Origin: Chrysogorgia sp. JL179-B06
Taxonomy: Eukaryota; Cnidaria; Anthozoa; Scleralcyonacea; Chrysogorgiidae
Assembly (NCBI GenBank): GCA_035772405.1
Contig: JAYKKM010000029.1
Location: 61,001-125,000 of the forward strand
DNA length: 64,000 bases
Direction: 5' to 3'
The notes beneath the pieces are model-generated. The model saw only the letters and a list, made by a program, of their open reading frames with translations, was not told the DNA's origin and did no database searches. This document shows positions 1 through 10,905 of this stretch, piece by piece; position 1 is the first letter of the stretch; every line of letters begins with the position of its first letter. Made by a program: the position numbers and the translations under genes.

Positions 1-182
1 ACGAATTCCATGTTCGTTTTTAATACGAATGTACATAAATATAATTTGCACTACGCATGACGGAAGTAGCAGGACGGAAGCGCCATGGCGGAAACGTTAT
101 TTGTTTATGTCATTAGTATTTAATTATTGTGGAATTGTTAATAAATTTTTGGCTTATTATACAGTGGATGTCTATATTATAA

Positions 183-919
<737 letters not shown>

Positions 920-1147
920 GAGTATGATTTATTTTGAGTCGATCACGCAGGATAAGGTTGCCCTATTTATCCGAGCCAGAGGCTCATGTTTTAAGCGCTC
1001 GACTATTCAGTTTATCACTCTTAGGTGAACGGAAAACCCAACTGATAGGGATTCCGAGGGCCTATACGATTTAAGGTCGTTTTCCGAGAAGACCCGAAAG
1101 TCTTACCATTTGCTGGTGTTATTGCAAAGGCAGCACCTTCTCCTCAA

Positions 1148-1181
<34 letters not shown>

Positions 1182-1245
1182 GGTTTGAACACGGGTCTCC
1201 CAGCTCATAAACATGTGTGGTAACCACTAGACCACAACAGCTGGT
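920..1245 (-). mobile_element. tRNA-derived SINE-like repeat
   Basis: On the minus strand, 1170-1244 resembles a tRNA. It has an A-box-like TGGTCTAGTGGTTA, a B-box-like GTTCAAACC, and end segments that could pair. It is followed by about 250 bases of body. It lacks a clean cloverleaf, so it is read as a SINE head, not a working tRNA gene. The exact SINE limits are not visible. Confidence 0.55.
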
Positions 1246-1700
1246 ATGAGGCCCATTGTTTCTCTGATGCATTGACTGCATACATGGGAACGGTGCTACA
1301 CTACCGATGGGCATTGTAGTTTTTAGCACTTGGTCTTAGATTATTAGAGTACTTCCATTTTGGTAAGAAATACAGGAACATGTTTTATTGAACAATGTCA
1401 ATCATAAACTTTAATATTATTTTGCTGTTATGGTAGTATAACCTGTGATCATACATATACCTATTAAACAGTTCTAATTCATTAGTGCTTTTACTTGGCG
1501 GCCGACGAGGAAGGAGCTCTTCGGAGCGCTCCTCGGGGCCTCGTCTAACGTATATATTTTAACGTTCCTTGAATTGGTGGGCAGGTATCCCTCGATTCAC
1601 AGTATAAAGGAACAACGTTATAAATTACTACCAAATCATCAAACAGCCCTTACGGAATATATGGCGACCGAGTCTGATAACGGACATTCGACAATAATCT
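1246..1700. other. Stretch without gene; GC-rich hairpin near 1495-1550
   Basis: Nothing coding was recognised. A GC-rich hairpin built on CGACGAGG and CCTCGTCT lies just before the LINE-like sequence and may be a terminus of a small repeat. Confidence 0.3.
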
Positions 1701-1703
1701 GGC

Positions 1704-2540
1704 TTGCCAAAAGTACCTCCAAAGAAGAAGAACGAATGTGTTATCGGAACAATCAACGTACGGAGTCTGTCTGACGATATCAAACTGGGGACAACATACG
1801 ACCTATTTAGAAACCTACGCCATAGCGTTTGCTGTCTGCAAGAAACAAGACGAACTGGCCAAGGTATATTACAACATGAGGAAATATAGTTTATCTAGAG
1901 CGGACATAAAAAGAAACGTGCAGCTGGAGTGGGAATCCTGATATGGAACACAGTTAGGTTGATCGATGTGAACTACATTAATGAGAGAATCTTACAAATA
2001 CTCGTCAAGTTAATCAATATCGCCATTACGAATTGCTACGCACCAACGAACGATGCGAAAGAAAGTCAGAAGGACACATTCTATAGAATACTAAAGAAAT
2101 GCTTCGATGATACACCAGCGAAATACAAACAGATAATAACCGGTGACTTCAATGCTACCATCGGAGAGGAAAGTTATGGATTATGGAGATGTTTAGGTCC
2201 AGCGAACAACAAACAACCAACAAACGATGAACAGGGACTACTCCAATTCACAGAAACACACAAACTACGCCACTTGAAAATTCTGTGAGACCATCAACAA
2301 AAGGTGACTCCAAAATCAATACTTGGATATCCCCGAAACGTTTCGAAAAGAGGTTAGACTATGTTCTTATTAACAAATTCACACACCGATACGCTACAAA
2401 ATGCATGGTTCGGGGAGGTTCCTCAAGGGGATTTGAGACGGACATTTGCTATTGGAAACCTCATTTCAATTCCACAGAAAAGAAGAAATCAACAACAAAG
2501 AAAAGAAGAAATCAAAAAACCAAAAATTAATATTTAACAA
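1704..2540 (+). pseudogene. RTE-like LINE endonuclease domain, broken
   Basis: The pieces together resemble the apurinic endonuclease domain of RTE-type LINEs, often annotated as craniofacial development protein 2-like. The order is GTINVRSL near 1755, CLQETR near 1845, YAPTNDAKESQKD near 2040, the metal-binding GDFNATIG near 2145 and KRLDYVLINK near 2350. Expected catalytic motifs are visible, but frameshifts separate them into at least four frames, so the copy is dead. The linker continues to about 2935, and the reverse transcriptase half resumes at 9597 beyond a BEL/Pao insertion. Confidence 0.85.
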
Positions 2541-2626
2541 CTAACTAATCCTAAGAAACAGAACGAATACATAAACTGCCTTGAAACTAAACTTTCTGAT
2601 ACTCCAAAAGACGATCTTGAAAACGA

Positions 2627-2716
2627 AAATACAGTAATCATCGAGGCAATTAAGAACGCATCATCAATGACAAATACAGTAATCATCGAGGCAATTAAGA
2701 ACGCATCATCAATGAC
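2627..2716 (+). repeat. 45-bp tandem duplication in the LINE linker
   Basis: A 45-base unit (2627-2671) is repeated exactly next to itself (2672-2716) apart from the edges. It duplicates about 15 codons (core VIIEAIKNASSM) in the region between the LINE endonuclease and reverse transcriptase. It probably arose by slippage after insertion. Confidence 0.9.
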
Positions 2717-3003
2717 GAACTGAAATAACTCATCAAACAACAAAACAACACAGATGATGAGTCCAAACTAAAAAACCTCAAACAACAAGTGAAAGAAGAA
2801 ACGGCAATCTCTTATGAACGACTTCTACAGGGAAAAAGCTGACTCAATTAACCAGGCGAATGAGGCCAGACAACTTGAAAGGGAAGTTGCAGAAGCGAAG
2901 ATCATTTCAAGGAGAACGATATAATCATGCCAGTAGAATTAACTTGTCCAGAATTTCCTCTTGTAGGATTAGTTTCCTGGGCAAATCACAGTTAAATCCT
3001 CAC

Positions 3004-3157
3004 ACCAAGTTTGATAACATTTAATATAAAACAGGGTTCTTAAAATCGCGCTCGAACAGTCTTCACACACTCTTAGTTCGCATGCCTCTCACGTGACTTG
3101 AGTCACGTTTTTCTAAGTAAGCTTCAAACGTCACATCCGGGTCAACAATTCCCGACA
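3004..3157 (-). repeat. BEL/Pao LTR, left copy
   Basis: This segment matches 9445-9595 almost perfectly, with a 4-base ACAT indel near 3016. Read on the minus strand it begins TGTCGGG, next to a G-rich tract (minus strand of about 3158-3170) that fits a polypurine tract. The outer end near 3004 is uncertain. Confidence 0.85.
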
Positions 3158-3274
3158 CACTCCCCCCATATTTCTTTAGGAAATATGAGTTACTTCAATA
3201 GATAAATTACGATAGTAAATGTTTTAAAATGTCAAAACGAATAAGCTGTTTTTATATTTAATAATGGGCTCTTG

Positions 3275-3815
3275 TTAAGTGTTCCTCTGCTCTTCTTTTG
3301 CAATGTCTTCTAATCGTAATTTTGCTGCCTCAGCTGCATCTCTTCTAGGTCGGAATGTGGGCGCTGTCGGATTTAGTGTTTCTTTTGGTGCTTTGTCACA
3401 AGAGAGTTCCAGTGGGTATAACTGTTGGATGGCTCGTTCTAGAATCCCTTTTCCTGTGCGCAACTTCGCAGCCCGAACCACTCCGTCCTTTCCTTTGACA
3501 AGCTCTTGTACTACCCCAAGCTTCCATTGGTTCCGATTACTTTGATCTCCTTGGATGATCACCGCATCTCCTACTGCTGGATGAAACTGACTGCTTCCCT
3601 CCGGATTGTCGGTGTTGTTCACGTAAGCTGCGGATATACTCTCTAGACCATCGTCTCCACATTGCGTCTTTGCAGCGGCTCAAGTGTCTCGCTCGTTTTC
3701 TTAGGCTTGATTCAGGCAGGTGATCAGCCTCCAATTCGGGTAATAGATTAGGATTCAGCATTCTGGTGTTGCATCGCGTATGGAGTAAGTAATGGTAGTT
3801 GTATGTCGTCCTCAA
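3275..3815 (-). pseudogene. BEL/Pao pol C-terminal region
   Basis: Two overlapping frames on the minus strand carry the segment after the integrase core. The first (3537-3815) holds LLPELEADHLPESSLRKRA. The second (3275-3622) holds VGDAVIIQGDQ and NQWKLGVVQEL, typical of the domain closing BEL/Pao polyproteins. The frames are split by an indel near 3600, so the region is not translatable as one piece. Confidence 0.8.
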
Positions 3816-4291
3816 TGTATTCTAACGGCCGGTTGTTAATTGCGATGTCTACGTCAAGTACGATTTCTTCCAGCTCTTTCCAACGCAAGATCCCATTGCC
3901 AATTACTTTATAGAAAGCGTTCTTGAATATTCCAATCAACCGTTCAAATTGACCGCCCCACCATGGAGCCTTACTGAGGTTGAAGCACCACTTGGTGGAC
4001 TGACGGGCAAGGTAGTTGTGAAACTTCTCATCTATTTGTACCTTTTTAAGCCATGTCGCTGCAGCTTTGAATGTTCCGCCATTATCGGAGTAGATAATTT
4101 GGGGTCTACCGCGTCGAGCAATAAACCGTTTCAGACTGGTCAGGAACTGGTCCGTTTCAAGGGACGGCAATAGTTCCAAGTAAACTCCCCTTGTTAAACT
4201 GCACGCATAAATTACCAAATACGCTTTGCTCACGGTCTTGGCTCGAATTTGATACTTGATAGGCCCAGCGAAATCAACCCCGATTACTTGA
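3748..4291 (-). pseudogene. BEL/Pao integrase catalytic core
   Basis: The minus strand shows an RNase H-fold integrase core with candidate D, D, E residues: GVDFAGP near 4275 (in the frame of this segment), YSDNGGTF near 4095, and WWGGQFERLIG near 3950. NNRPLEYIEDD follows near 3825. A shift separates it from the zinc-binding part upstream. Catalytic residues are retained but the polyprotein is broken. Confidence 0.85.
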
Positions 4292-4808
4292 TATATGGCT
4301 TGTCTCCTTGCGTTCGCGTGGTGGGTAGATTACCAGGAGGTGGCGACTCGAAAGCTCTCAGTTGAAACCGCTTGCAACCCCAGCATTTCCTTCTGATTTT
4401 CTTCACCAAGCATCTCAGTCTTGGAACCCAGTATCTTTCCCGTATCTTCGCCATGGTGAGTGATACTCCCCCATGCAACGTTTCAAGATGAGCTTCTTGA
4501 ACTAACTTCATGGTGAAGGGATGGTGATCAGGAAGATATATAGGGTGTTCACCTTGAAGTCTTCCTCTACACTCCAGGATCTGTTGATGGTTTGGTTGCA
4601 AGTTAAGCCTGACTTGATCTTTCTTGAACGATTCTGTCGCTACTATTTGACACGGAGTTCTCTTTGTCCACCACGTCTTCTGTGTCTCGATGTCTTCCGT
4701 CGTTAATGGACCTGATTTCCGCTTTTCCACAGATGGTCTACAATTCCCAACAAATCTTTGTATCCAGGCTCCGATTCGAAGAACTTTCCATAACTCAAAT
4801 TTGTCCAT
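4284..4808 (-). pseudogene. BEL/Pao integrase zinc-binding (H2C2) domain
   Basis: An ORF of 174 codons on the minus strand. It carries an HH-CC type zinc-binding module (HLETLHGG, then KCWGCKRF) and WVPRLRCLVKKI between. The first part (LWKVLRIGAWIQRFVGNCR) matches the connection after RNase H in BEL/Pao elements. It ends in a premature stop just before the integrase core. Confidence 0.85.
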
Positions 4809-5885
4809 CAGAGTATTGAATGGATCATTTGTACGACAGCTAGCACCTCTTTAGTCATCTTGGCTTCGGCTTTACTCGCGGCACACGGCACCGGTGTTAT
4901 GTCCGGTGGCCACTGCTCTGAAGCTGCTAACCACGACGGGCCACTGCTCCATAATTGTGAGTTGGTCACACTTCCCCCACGACTACCCAAATCTGCTGGA
5001 TTCTCACTGGTTGGTACATGATGCCACTTGATGTTGGTGTTTTCTCTGATCTTGTTCACACGGTTTGAGACAAATTGCTTGTATTGACCACTGCCTTGAA
5101 TCCAATACAACGCCACTGTGCTATCTAGCCAACAGTGGAGTTCTCTTGCAACCACTGGTCTAAGTGCTTGATGAACGTTGTTAATCAGGTTAGCAGCCAT
5201 GTGCCCAGCTACTAATTCTAATCTTGGTATCGTCAACCCACGTTTAGCTAGACGTGACTTTGCTGTGACGATGCCCTGCGTTACTCCGTCCTTTTGATCC
5301 ACCACCGCGTATACTACTGCGCAAACTCCTTGGATACTGGCATCTCCGAATGCGTGTAAGGATATGTTCTGTATAGGCTGTTGATGTGGTGCGACTGATC
5401 TTGGAAGACTGATAGACTCTGGCAATTTCTCGTACCAGTTATTCCAACGCTTTTGAATTTCGTGAGGTAGCTCAGTATCCCACGCTAGCTTCTTGTCGCT
5501 GATCTCTCGGAAAATCATCTTTCCTGATAAGACTGTCGGCGAGGCTATCCCGAATGGATCATAAACTTTCGCAAGACTTGATAAAACTCCCCTTTTCGTG
5601 GGCTCCCCCTTCTCTTGTGGAAATTCTACTCTTAAAGTGTCGCTTGCTTTATTCCACGGTAGACCGAGAATCTTTGTTTCCACAGCGGAAGTTCCGAGTT
5701 GTTGTTTAGCGTAAGACAGTTCGTCTACTCCGGTTGCTTCATCGTTAAATTCTGCTTCCAGCTGGATTGCGTTACTGTGAAACTTGTGCAATTTGAAGCA
5801 GCCATCTTCGAAAATCTCTTTGGCGATTTCTTTCTTACTCTTTGCTTCGGAGACGTTGTTTCCACCAAGCACTAGATCGTCCACG
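4808..5885 (-). pseudogene. BEL/Pao RT tail and RNase H
   Basis: The minus-strand frame begins at the reverse transcriptase active-site motif, VDDLVLGG, where the preceding aromatic residue is lost to the hAT junction. It runs through SSLAKVYDPFGIASP into RNase H. Candidate RNase H acidic residues are visible in HAFGDASIQG, PRLELVAGH and CWLDSTVALYW, followed by ENPADLGSRG. The frame stops at 4808. The RT core between QKAFL and this motif is missing. Confidence 0.88.
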
Positions 5886-7365
5886 CAGGGCCGCCGAGAG
5901 GTTTTGTGGGGCCCGGGGCAAAACATTGATTGGGGCCCCTGATGACGTCATAGTGATGACGTCATGGCAGTAAAATCTTTATTGATATAGTTCATAAAGT
6001 ATTAACGTTTGCGGATACAACCATGTATAATTTATAATTGCTTTATTATAGCTAAGCTTTCGTCCTGTTTAACTCAGGACTTCCTCAGAGTCAGAGCTTG
6101 CGAAAACTTTATGAACTACATCAATATTCGCCATACAAAGCAGCTATAAAACCATTAAAATCTTTATTGTCCAGAATCTAGAAAATCTTTTTTCTGGCTT
6201 TTTCAGCGGCAAAACTGTCAATTAAATCTTCAAAGTTAAGACATCTTGCCAAACGATGCTCTATGGACAGTACCATAAGACTTGCGATCCTTTCTTGTGT
6301 CATTCTTGATCGCAGTCTGGATTTTATCAAAGCAAGTTTGCTGAACGAACGTTCTCCTGATGCTACTGATACAGGGATAGACAAAAAAATCCGAAGGCAA
6401 ATGCAAATCTGTGGATATAAGGACTCGATCTTCTTCTCAAATATGTAATTCAACAAAGCTATAGCTTTGTTTTTCTTAGCTACTGCTTTAACACCAAGAT
6501 CTTGAAAAAATTTGGCATAATGACGAAGCTCCTCCTCCAGGTCTTCTTCGATAACATCATTGGGATAGCTCTCAGCAAGTCGTTTGGCTTGCTCCTTGAC
6601 AATTTCATTGGATGGATTCACAGGAGGGTTGACAATGAACTCAAACATATCTGCAAGTTTCTCAACAGCTTCGAATCTTTCCGAAAGCTGTAGCAAAAGA
6701 GTATCTAATGCTTTGTAGAAAACGTTAACTTTAAACGCTTCTTCTTGAGTGGAATGAACATGCTCTTCTGCTTCATTTGGATTTCTCCTCGTTGTCTTTC
6801 TGGAACGTTTCTCTTGCAATGTTGTCGTCTGGTCCAGTGCAGATGAAACAAGCTTTGCCTCTTCGAGCAGATTTTCCCACGAATCTCGAAGGGTCTGGAC
6901 ATCTTGGTGTAAGGATCCAAGATACTTGGCCTCTTCAGCGATAGAAATATCTGCAAACTGCAGTATCTTGTTGACATCGTCGATTGCACTGGAGTGTCTT
7001 GAACCAAAAGGTCGCCATGAGATTGTATTCAAATGAATTCATCCACATCAGCAGACATTCAGAATCACTATAAGCTTCAGCTGTTAAATCAAGCTCAGTT
7101 TGCAATTTTGAAAGGGCCTCCAGCATCTTCTTGTGATTCTTCACCAGTGGTCTAACTGCGTCAATTCTTGCACTCCATCTGGTTTTTGACAGGCTGTGCA
7201 ATGAAACTCCCGTAGTATCTTTCAGAATCTTCCAACGAGCTGGACTTGCAGAAAATAGATTATACAGCTTTTGGACATTGCCAAAAAAGAGCTTTATTTT
7301 AGGGGCCTGGGCCCCTCCCACTATGGGATTTTAGGGGGCCCCTCTCACTTGGGGGCCCGGGGCAA
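5886..7365 (-). mobile_element. Truncated hAT DNA transposon inside the BEL/Pao RT
   Basis: The left end has a hAT-type terminus, CAGGGCCGCCGAGAGG, followed by GGGGCCCGGGGCAAA. The same GGGGCCCGGGGCAAA recurs at the right end near 7350, but there the outermost 20 or so bases are absent. Only the left side shows a candidate 8-bp target (CGTCCACG, 5878-5885). The BEL RT core that should lie at the insertion point is also missing, which suggests a deletion took the transposon end and adjacent host sequence together. Confidence 0.8.
6178..7321 (-). pseudogene. hAT transposase, C-terminal part (ZMYM1-like)
   Basis: Two frames on the minus strand, split near 7010, resemble the C-terminal half of hAT transposases of the kind annotated as zinc finger MYM-type protein 1-like. 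The upstream frame has LSKTRWSARIDAVRPL. The downstream frame ends with the hAT dimerisation block, SGERSFSKLALIKSRLRS then IASLMVLSIEH. The N-terminal zinc finger and the first catalytic region are missing, so it cannot be active. It belongs to the inserted element and is not a host gene. Confidence 0.88.
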
Positions 7366-7829
7366 ATTTCAGAAATGCCTTCTGCAAATCTCCGGTGACC
7401 ATGACAGGATGGAATCTTGTCTTCACAAGGACGTTCCATAGAAGATTCTGAAGAGGCGGTCCAGCGTTAAGACAGTCGTTCAACGATGGTTGATCATTTC
7501 GTTCTCTCGCAGAGGCATCGTATACCACTCTTAGCTTGGTACTTTCTGCATCTTGTCGAACTACAGCGTTGTGGGGGATGTAGAATTATCTACCCGTGAC
7601 GACTTCGGGGGCTTTCTCCACGACTCCATGCTCTATCTGATCTTGGATGATCTCGTCGTACTTCGAGTAATCGCCATTGCGTTCCAACTTGCGAACCAGT
7701 TGTTGCAGTCTACTGAGGCTGCCCATCTTGTTGGTTGATAACTCTGGATGGTTGGCTTTCCAAGGAAGTCCAGTCTCACACCATCATTCCTTATTTCGCT
7801 GTAATTGTTCCTTGAATTCTTGGTAGACT
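7366..7829 (-). pseudogene. BEL/Pao RT N-terminal segment, minus-strand copy
   Basis: The minus strand encodes the start of the reverse transcriptase (VVYDASARERNDQPSLNDC, then GPPLQNLLWNV and VTGDLQKAFL). It is cut there by the hAT end. Bases 7430-7829 are an inverted copy of 9046-9443. Frameshifts are present in the upstream part. Confidence 0.85.
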
Positions 7830-9283
7830 ATAAAGGAAATACTAGAGCTCCCATATATTCCAATAGCCAACACGAAGAAGGTCCACGAGTTCCATGAAAA
7901 GTTAACATACAACGTGCAGTCGCTTGAAACCCTCAACAAAATAAGCCAGGTAGATGGTGCCGTTTCGATGACGCTAGACAAATTAACTGCAATTCGAGGA
8001 GACCTTGTCCGAACAGACACCAACTGGGAGAAATGGAACTTTGTGCAGCTTACCGAAGCTCTTCGTCTTTGACTCTTCGGACACGTCGAAATCCTGTCGA
8101 CACTTTAAAACCAGAAGATCCACCCCGAAAGCGAGAAAAGTCGAGCAAAGTTTACAAAACACATCAGAAAAGGGATCAAACGAAGCCAAACCTGTGTGTA
8201 TATTGCGAGTCATCAGAGCATAAGTCGGTAGAGTGCTCAACGGTCAAGTCTTCGGAAGATCGGAAGAACATCCTTGCAGAAAAGAAACTGTGCTATAACT
8301 GTACGGGTAGATCACATCGCGCAGCTGAATGTCGAAGTACAACAACCTGTCGGAAATGTGCAAAGCGACACCACACATCCATATGTGACGAAAAGCCTGA
8401 ATCAGAGAAAATGTATTCAGCACATCAATCAGATAACGGCGAAGTGATATATCCGGTGGTACTTCTGGAGATAGATGGCATCAAGACGAGAGCACTCCTT
8501 GATACTGGATCTGGAAGCTCATATGCCTCAGCTAAGTTGATCAACGCCCTTCACAAAAAGCCAACTGAAACCAAAACCAAGCGCATTGAAATGATGTTTG
8601 GTGCAACTACAATGAAAGTGGAAACCTACAGCGCTCAGATGAAATCCATAGACGGTGATTTCTTAATGGACATCAACTTAACTAAGGTGGACAAACCAGA
8701 GCTGATGTGTTTAGATAATCCATACTACCAAAGTTGGTTGAATAAATATCCACACCTTCATGGAATACAAATTCATGATGTTGATGCTAAACAAGAGCTG
8801 CCTATTCATATTGTGCTGGGTGCGAGCGAGCATGCTGCAACTAAATCCAAGACCGCACCAAGAGTTGGATTGCCTGGACAACCAGTGGCAGAGAAGACTC
8901 TTCTTGGATGGACGATAATGTCACCTGGCCGAGAAGTCGACACCAGTCCCTTGATGCTTACACGTTCCACGAGTACCGACTACGAGCAGTTATGTAACCT
9001 TGATGTTCTTGGTTTGGAGGATGCGCCAGAGCATGATCAAAACACAGTCTACCAAGAATTCAAGGAACAATTACAGCGAAATAAGGAAGGATGGTATGAG
9101 ACTGGACTTCCTTGGAAAGCCAACCATCCAGAGTTATCAACCAACAAGATGGGCAGCCTCAGTAGACTGCAACAACTGGTTCGCAAGTTGGAACGCAATG
9201 GCTTACTCGAAGTACGACGAGATCATCCAAGATCAGATAGAGCATGGAGTCGTGGAGAAAACCCCCGAAGTCGTCACGGGTAG
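7830..9283 (+). pseudogene. BEL/Pao gag and protease, inverted relative to pol
   Basis: The plus strand first shows a gag segment (HEFHEKLTYNVQSLETLN, then MTLDKLTAIRGDLVRTD), then a frameshift near 8070. The ORF from 8033 (416 codons) has three CCHC-like knuckles around residues 55-68, 87-100 and 106-118, and a retroviral-type aspartic protease with LLDTGSGSSYAS, whose DTG starts at residue 157. The LTR-proximal part of gag is absent because the inversion breakpoint lies at 7830. It is not part of a working element. Confidence 0.87.
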
Positions 9284-9443
9284 AGAATTCTACATCCCCC
9301 ACAACGCTGTAGTCCGACAAGATGCAGAAAGTACCAAGCTAAGAGTGGTATACGATGCCTCTGCGAGAGAACGAAATGATCAACCATCGTTGAACGACTG
9401 TCTTAACGCTGGACCGCCTCTTCAGAATCTTCTATGGAACGTC
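9046..9443 (+). pseudogene. BEL/Pao RT N-terminal segment, plus-strand copy
   Basis: This continues the gag-protease copy into early RT (YDEIIQDQIEHGVVEKTPE, then VVYDASARERNDQ). It changes frame near 9200 and stops abruptly at GPPLQNLLWNV, where LTR sequence begins. It is the inverted partner of 7430-7829. Confidence 0.87.
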
Positions 9444-9444
9444 T

Positions 9445-9595
9445 ACCAAGTTTGATATTTAATATAAAACAGGGTTCTTAAAATCGCGCTCGAACAGTCT
9501 TCACACACTCTTAGTTCGCATGCCTCTCACGTGACTTGAGTCACGTTTTTCTAAGTAAGCTTCAAACGTCACATCCGGGTCAACAATTCCCGACA
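9445..9595 (-). repeat. BEL/Pao LTR, right copy
   Basis: Near-identical to 3004-3157 and in the same orientation. Its inner side joins early RT and not the leader and primer-binding site expected of a 5' LTR. Its outer side joins resumed LINE sequence at 9596. Confidence 0.85.
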
Positions 9596-9596
9596 A

Positions 9597-10345
9597 ACTG
9601 ACCCAGAGAATTCATGCCTGAAGGATAGCCTGAATAATGCAATCGATGTGGATCAGTCAGAACCGACTGGGGAAGAAATCAGGAAGGTAATGCTGAAATA
9701 AAAAATGGAAAATGTGAAGGCACAGATGGCGTTAAAATGGAACAACTGAAATACGGAGCTTCTAGTCCAAAACTCGTCAACCATATTACATCATTGATAC
9801 TCTTAATCTGGACACTACTCGCAGTTCCAGCTATTTGGCTACAAAGTCGAATAAGCTGTATCTTCAAAGGTGGTATTCGCTCGGTCGCATCGAACTACCG
9901 AGGCATTAATGTGGTGGCTGTAATTTCGCGTCTACTGCCAATGATAATATTGAATCGAATATCAGAAGCGTACAACAGAACAATTAGACACAGTATGGAT
10001 TTCGAAAAAACAAAGGATGTGATAATGCCATATTCGTATTACGAAATATTATCAACACCTCGAAGGATACAATGTATATATGTTTTATCGATTTGACTGC
10101 CGCATATGATAAAATCCCACAAAAGCTATTGTTTCGGGTTTTAGATATTCGACTAGGCTGTACTCACATAATCAATTTGATTAAAGCCATCTATACAGAA
10201 ACAACTGCGAGAATAACCGGATTGAAGAGAACATTGCCAATTAATGCAGGATGCAGACAAGGTGGAATAGAGAACCCGGTTCTATTTAATATTATTTAAT
10301 ATTTACTTCGACACAGTATGTAGGGTACTACACTTCGAATTGAAA
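9597..10345 (+). pseudogene. RTE-like LINE reverse transcriptase, partial
   Basis: This is the continuation of the LINE broken at about 2935. It shows DPENSCLKDSLNNAIDVD, then GIRSVASNYRGINVVAV, a frameshifted FGFRKNKG equivalent near 10000, the active-site-type FIDLTAAYDKIP near 10080, and INAGCRQGG near 10240. It then stops against another LINE. The YxDD part and C-terminus are missing. Several stops and frameshifts make it a dead copy. Confidence 0.88.
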
Positions 10346-10905
10346 CCTTTAATCTTTAATTAATCTTTAATTAAACTTCTTTATACACGGTGGCCTATTC
10401 AGTAATAAAAACTGGTTTACAAAGGGCCGTGTTACTATAATACAAAATAAAAAATACAAAATTACTAACTATATCCTATTATAACTATATACATGCACAA
10501 TTTACGCTATTTGAGTAAGGCCATTTGTCATACAGTTTTAAATTATTGCGTTTTTCATTCGCGATTTAAAAGATAAAACGGACAAATTTTGGAAATTATC
10601 AGTTATTTCACATGGTAGTTCGTTCCAAGCCTTTGCAGCTCTGTACGAGAAACTTCTTTTAAGGAAATTTGTCTTTAGTTTGAGCAGAGACAATTTGGTA
10701 TTATTACTTCGTGAATGATAATTATCATTTTCACATGTTGTAAATAACTCTGAAAGATAATTTGGTGACCTTCCGGTTAAAGCTTTAAAGGTCATTAGCG
10801 TTTCTCGTTTTTTTAGAGCCTCATCAATTGACGTCCATTCGAGATTTTCTAGTATTTCAGTGGAACGAACAGCATATGTCTCCCCAGTTATCACGCGCGC
10901 CAAAC
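10346..10905 (-). pseudogene. L2/CR1-like LINE ORF2 C-terminal fragment
   Basis: The minus-strand ORF 10538-10903 (121 codons) matches the C-terminal tail of L2/CR1-like LINE proteins: ARVITGETYAVRSTEIL, then LKKRETLMTFKALTG and SFSYRAAKAWNELP. Downstream on that strand it ends in a short tail built on TTAATTAAAGA near 10355-10372, consistent with the 3' end of an inserted, 5'-truncated LINE. It lies directly against the RTE-like fragment. Confidence 0.85.

Larger units (their letters stand above)
3004..9595 (-). mobile_element. Rearranged BEL/Pao LTR retrotransposon inserted in a LINE
   Basis: The element is bounded by two copies of a repeat of about 150 bp (3004-3157 and 9445-9595) in the same orientation. 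LINE sequence lies on both outer sides. From the right, its minus strand should read LTR, gag, protease, RT, RNase H, integrase, LTR. The pol half does lie on the minus strand (3275-7829), but the gag-protease-early RT part (7830-9443) is on the plus strand, so it is inverted. A 400-bp piece of early RT is present in both orientations. A hAT element interrupts the RT. A G-rich polypurine-like tract abuts the inner edge of the left LTR. Coding parts carry many frameshifts. Confidence 0.85.

Noticed and set aside
6178..7321. Host ZMYM1-like gene
   Set aside because: It sits within hAT termini inside a retrotransposon, is frameshifted and lacks its N-terminal half.
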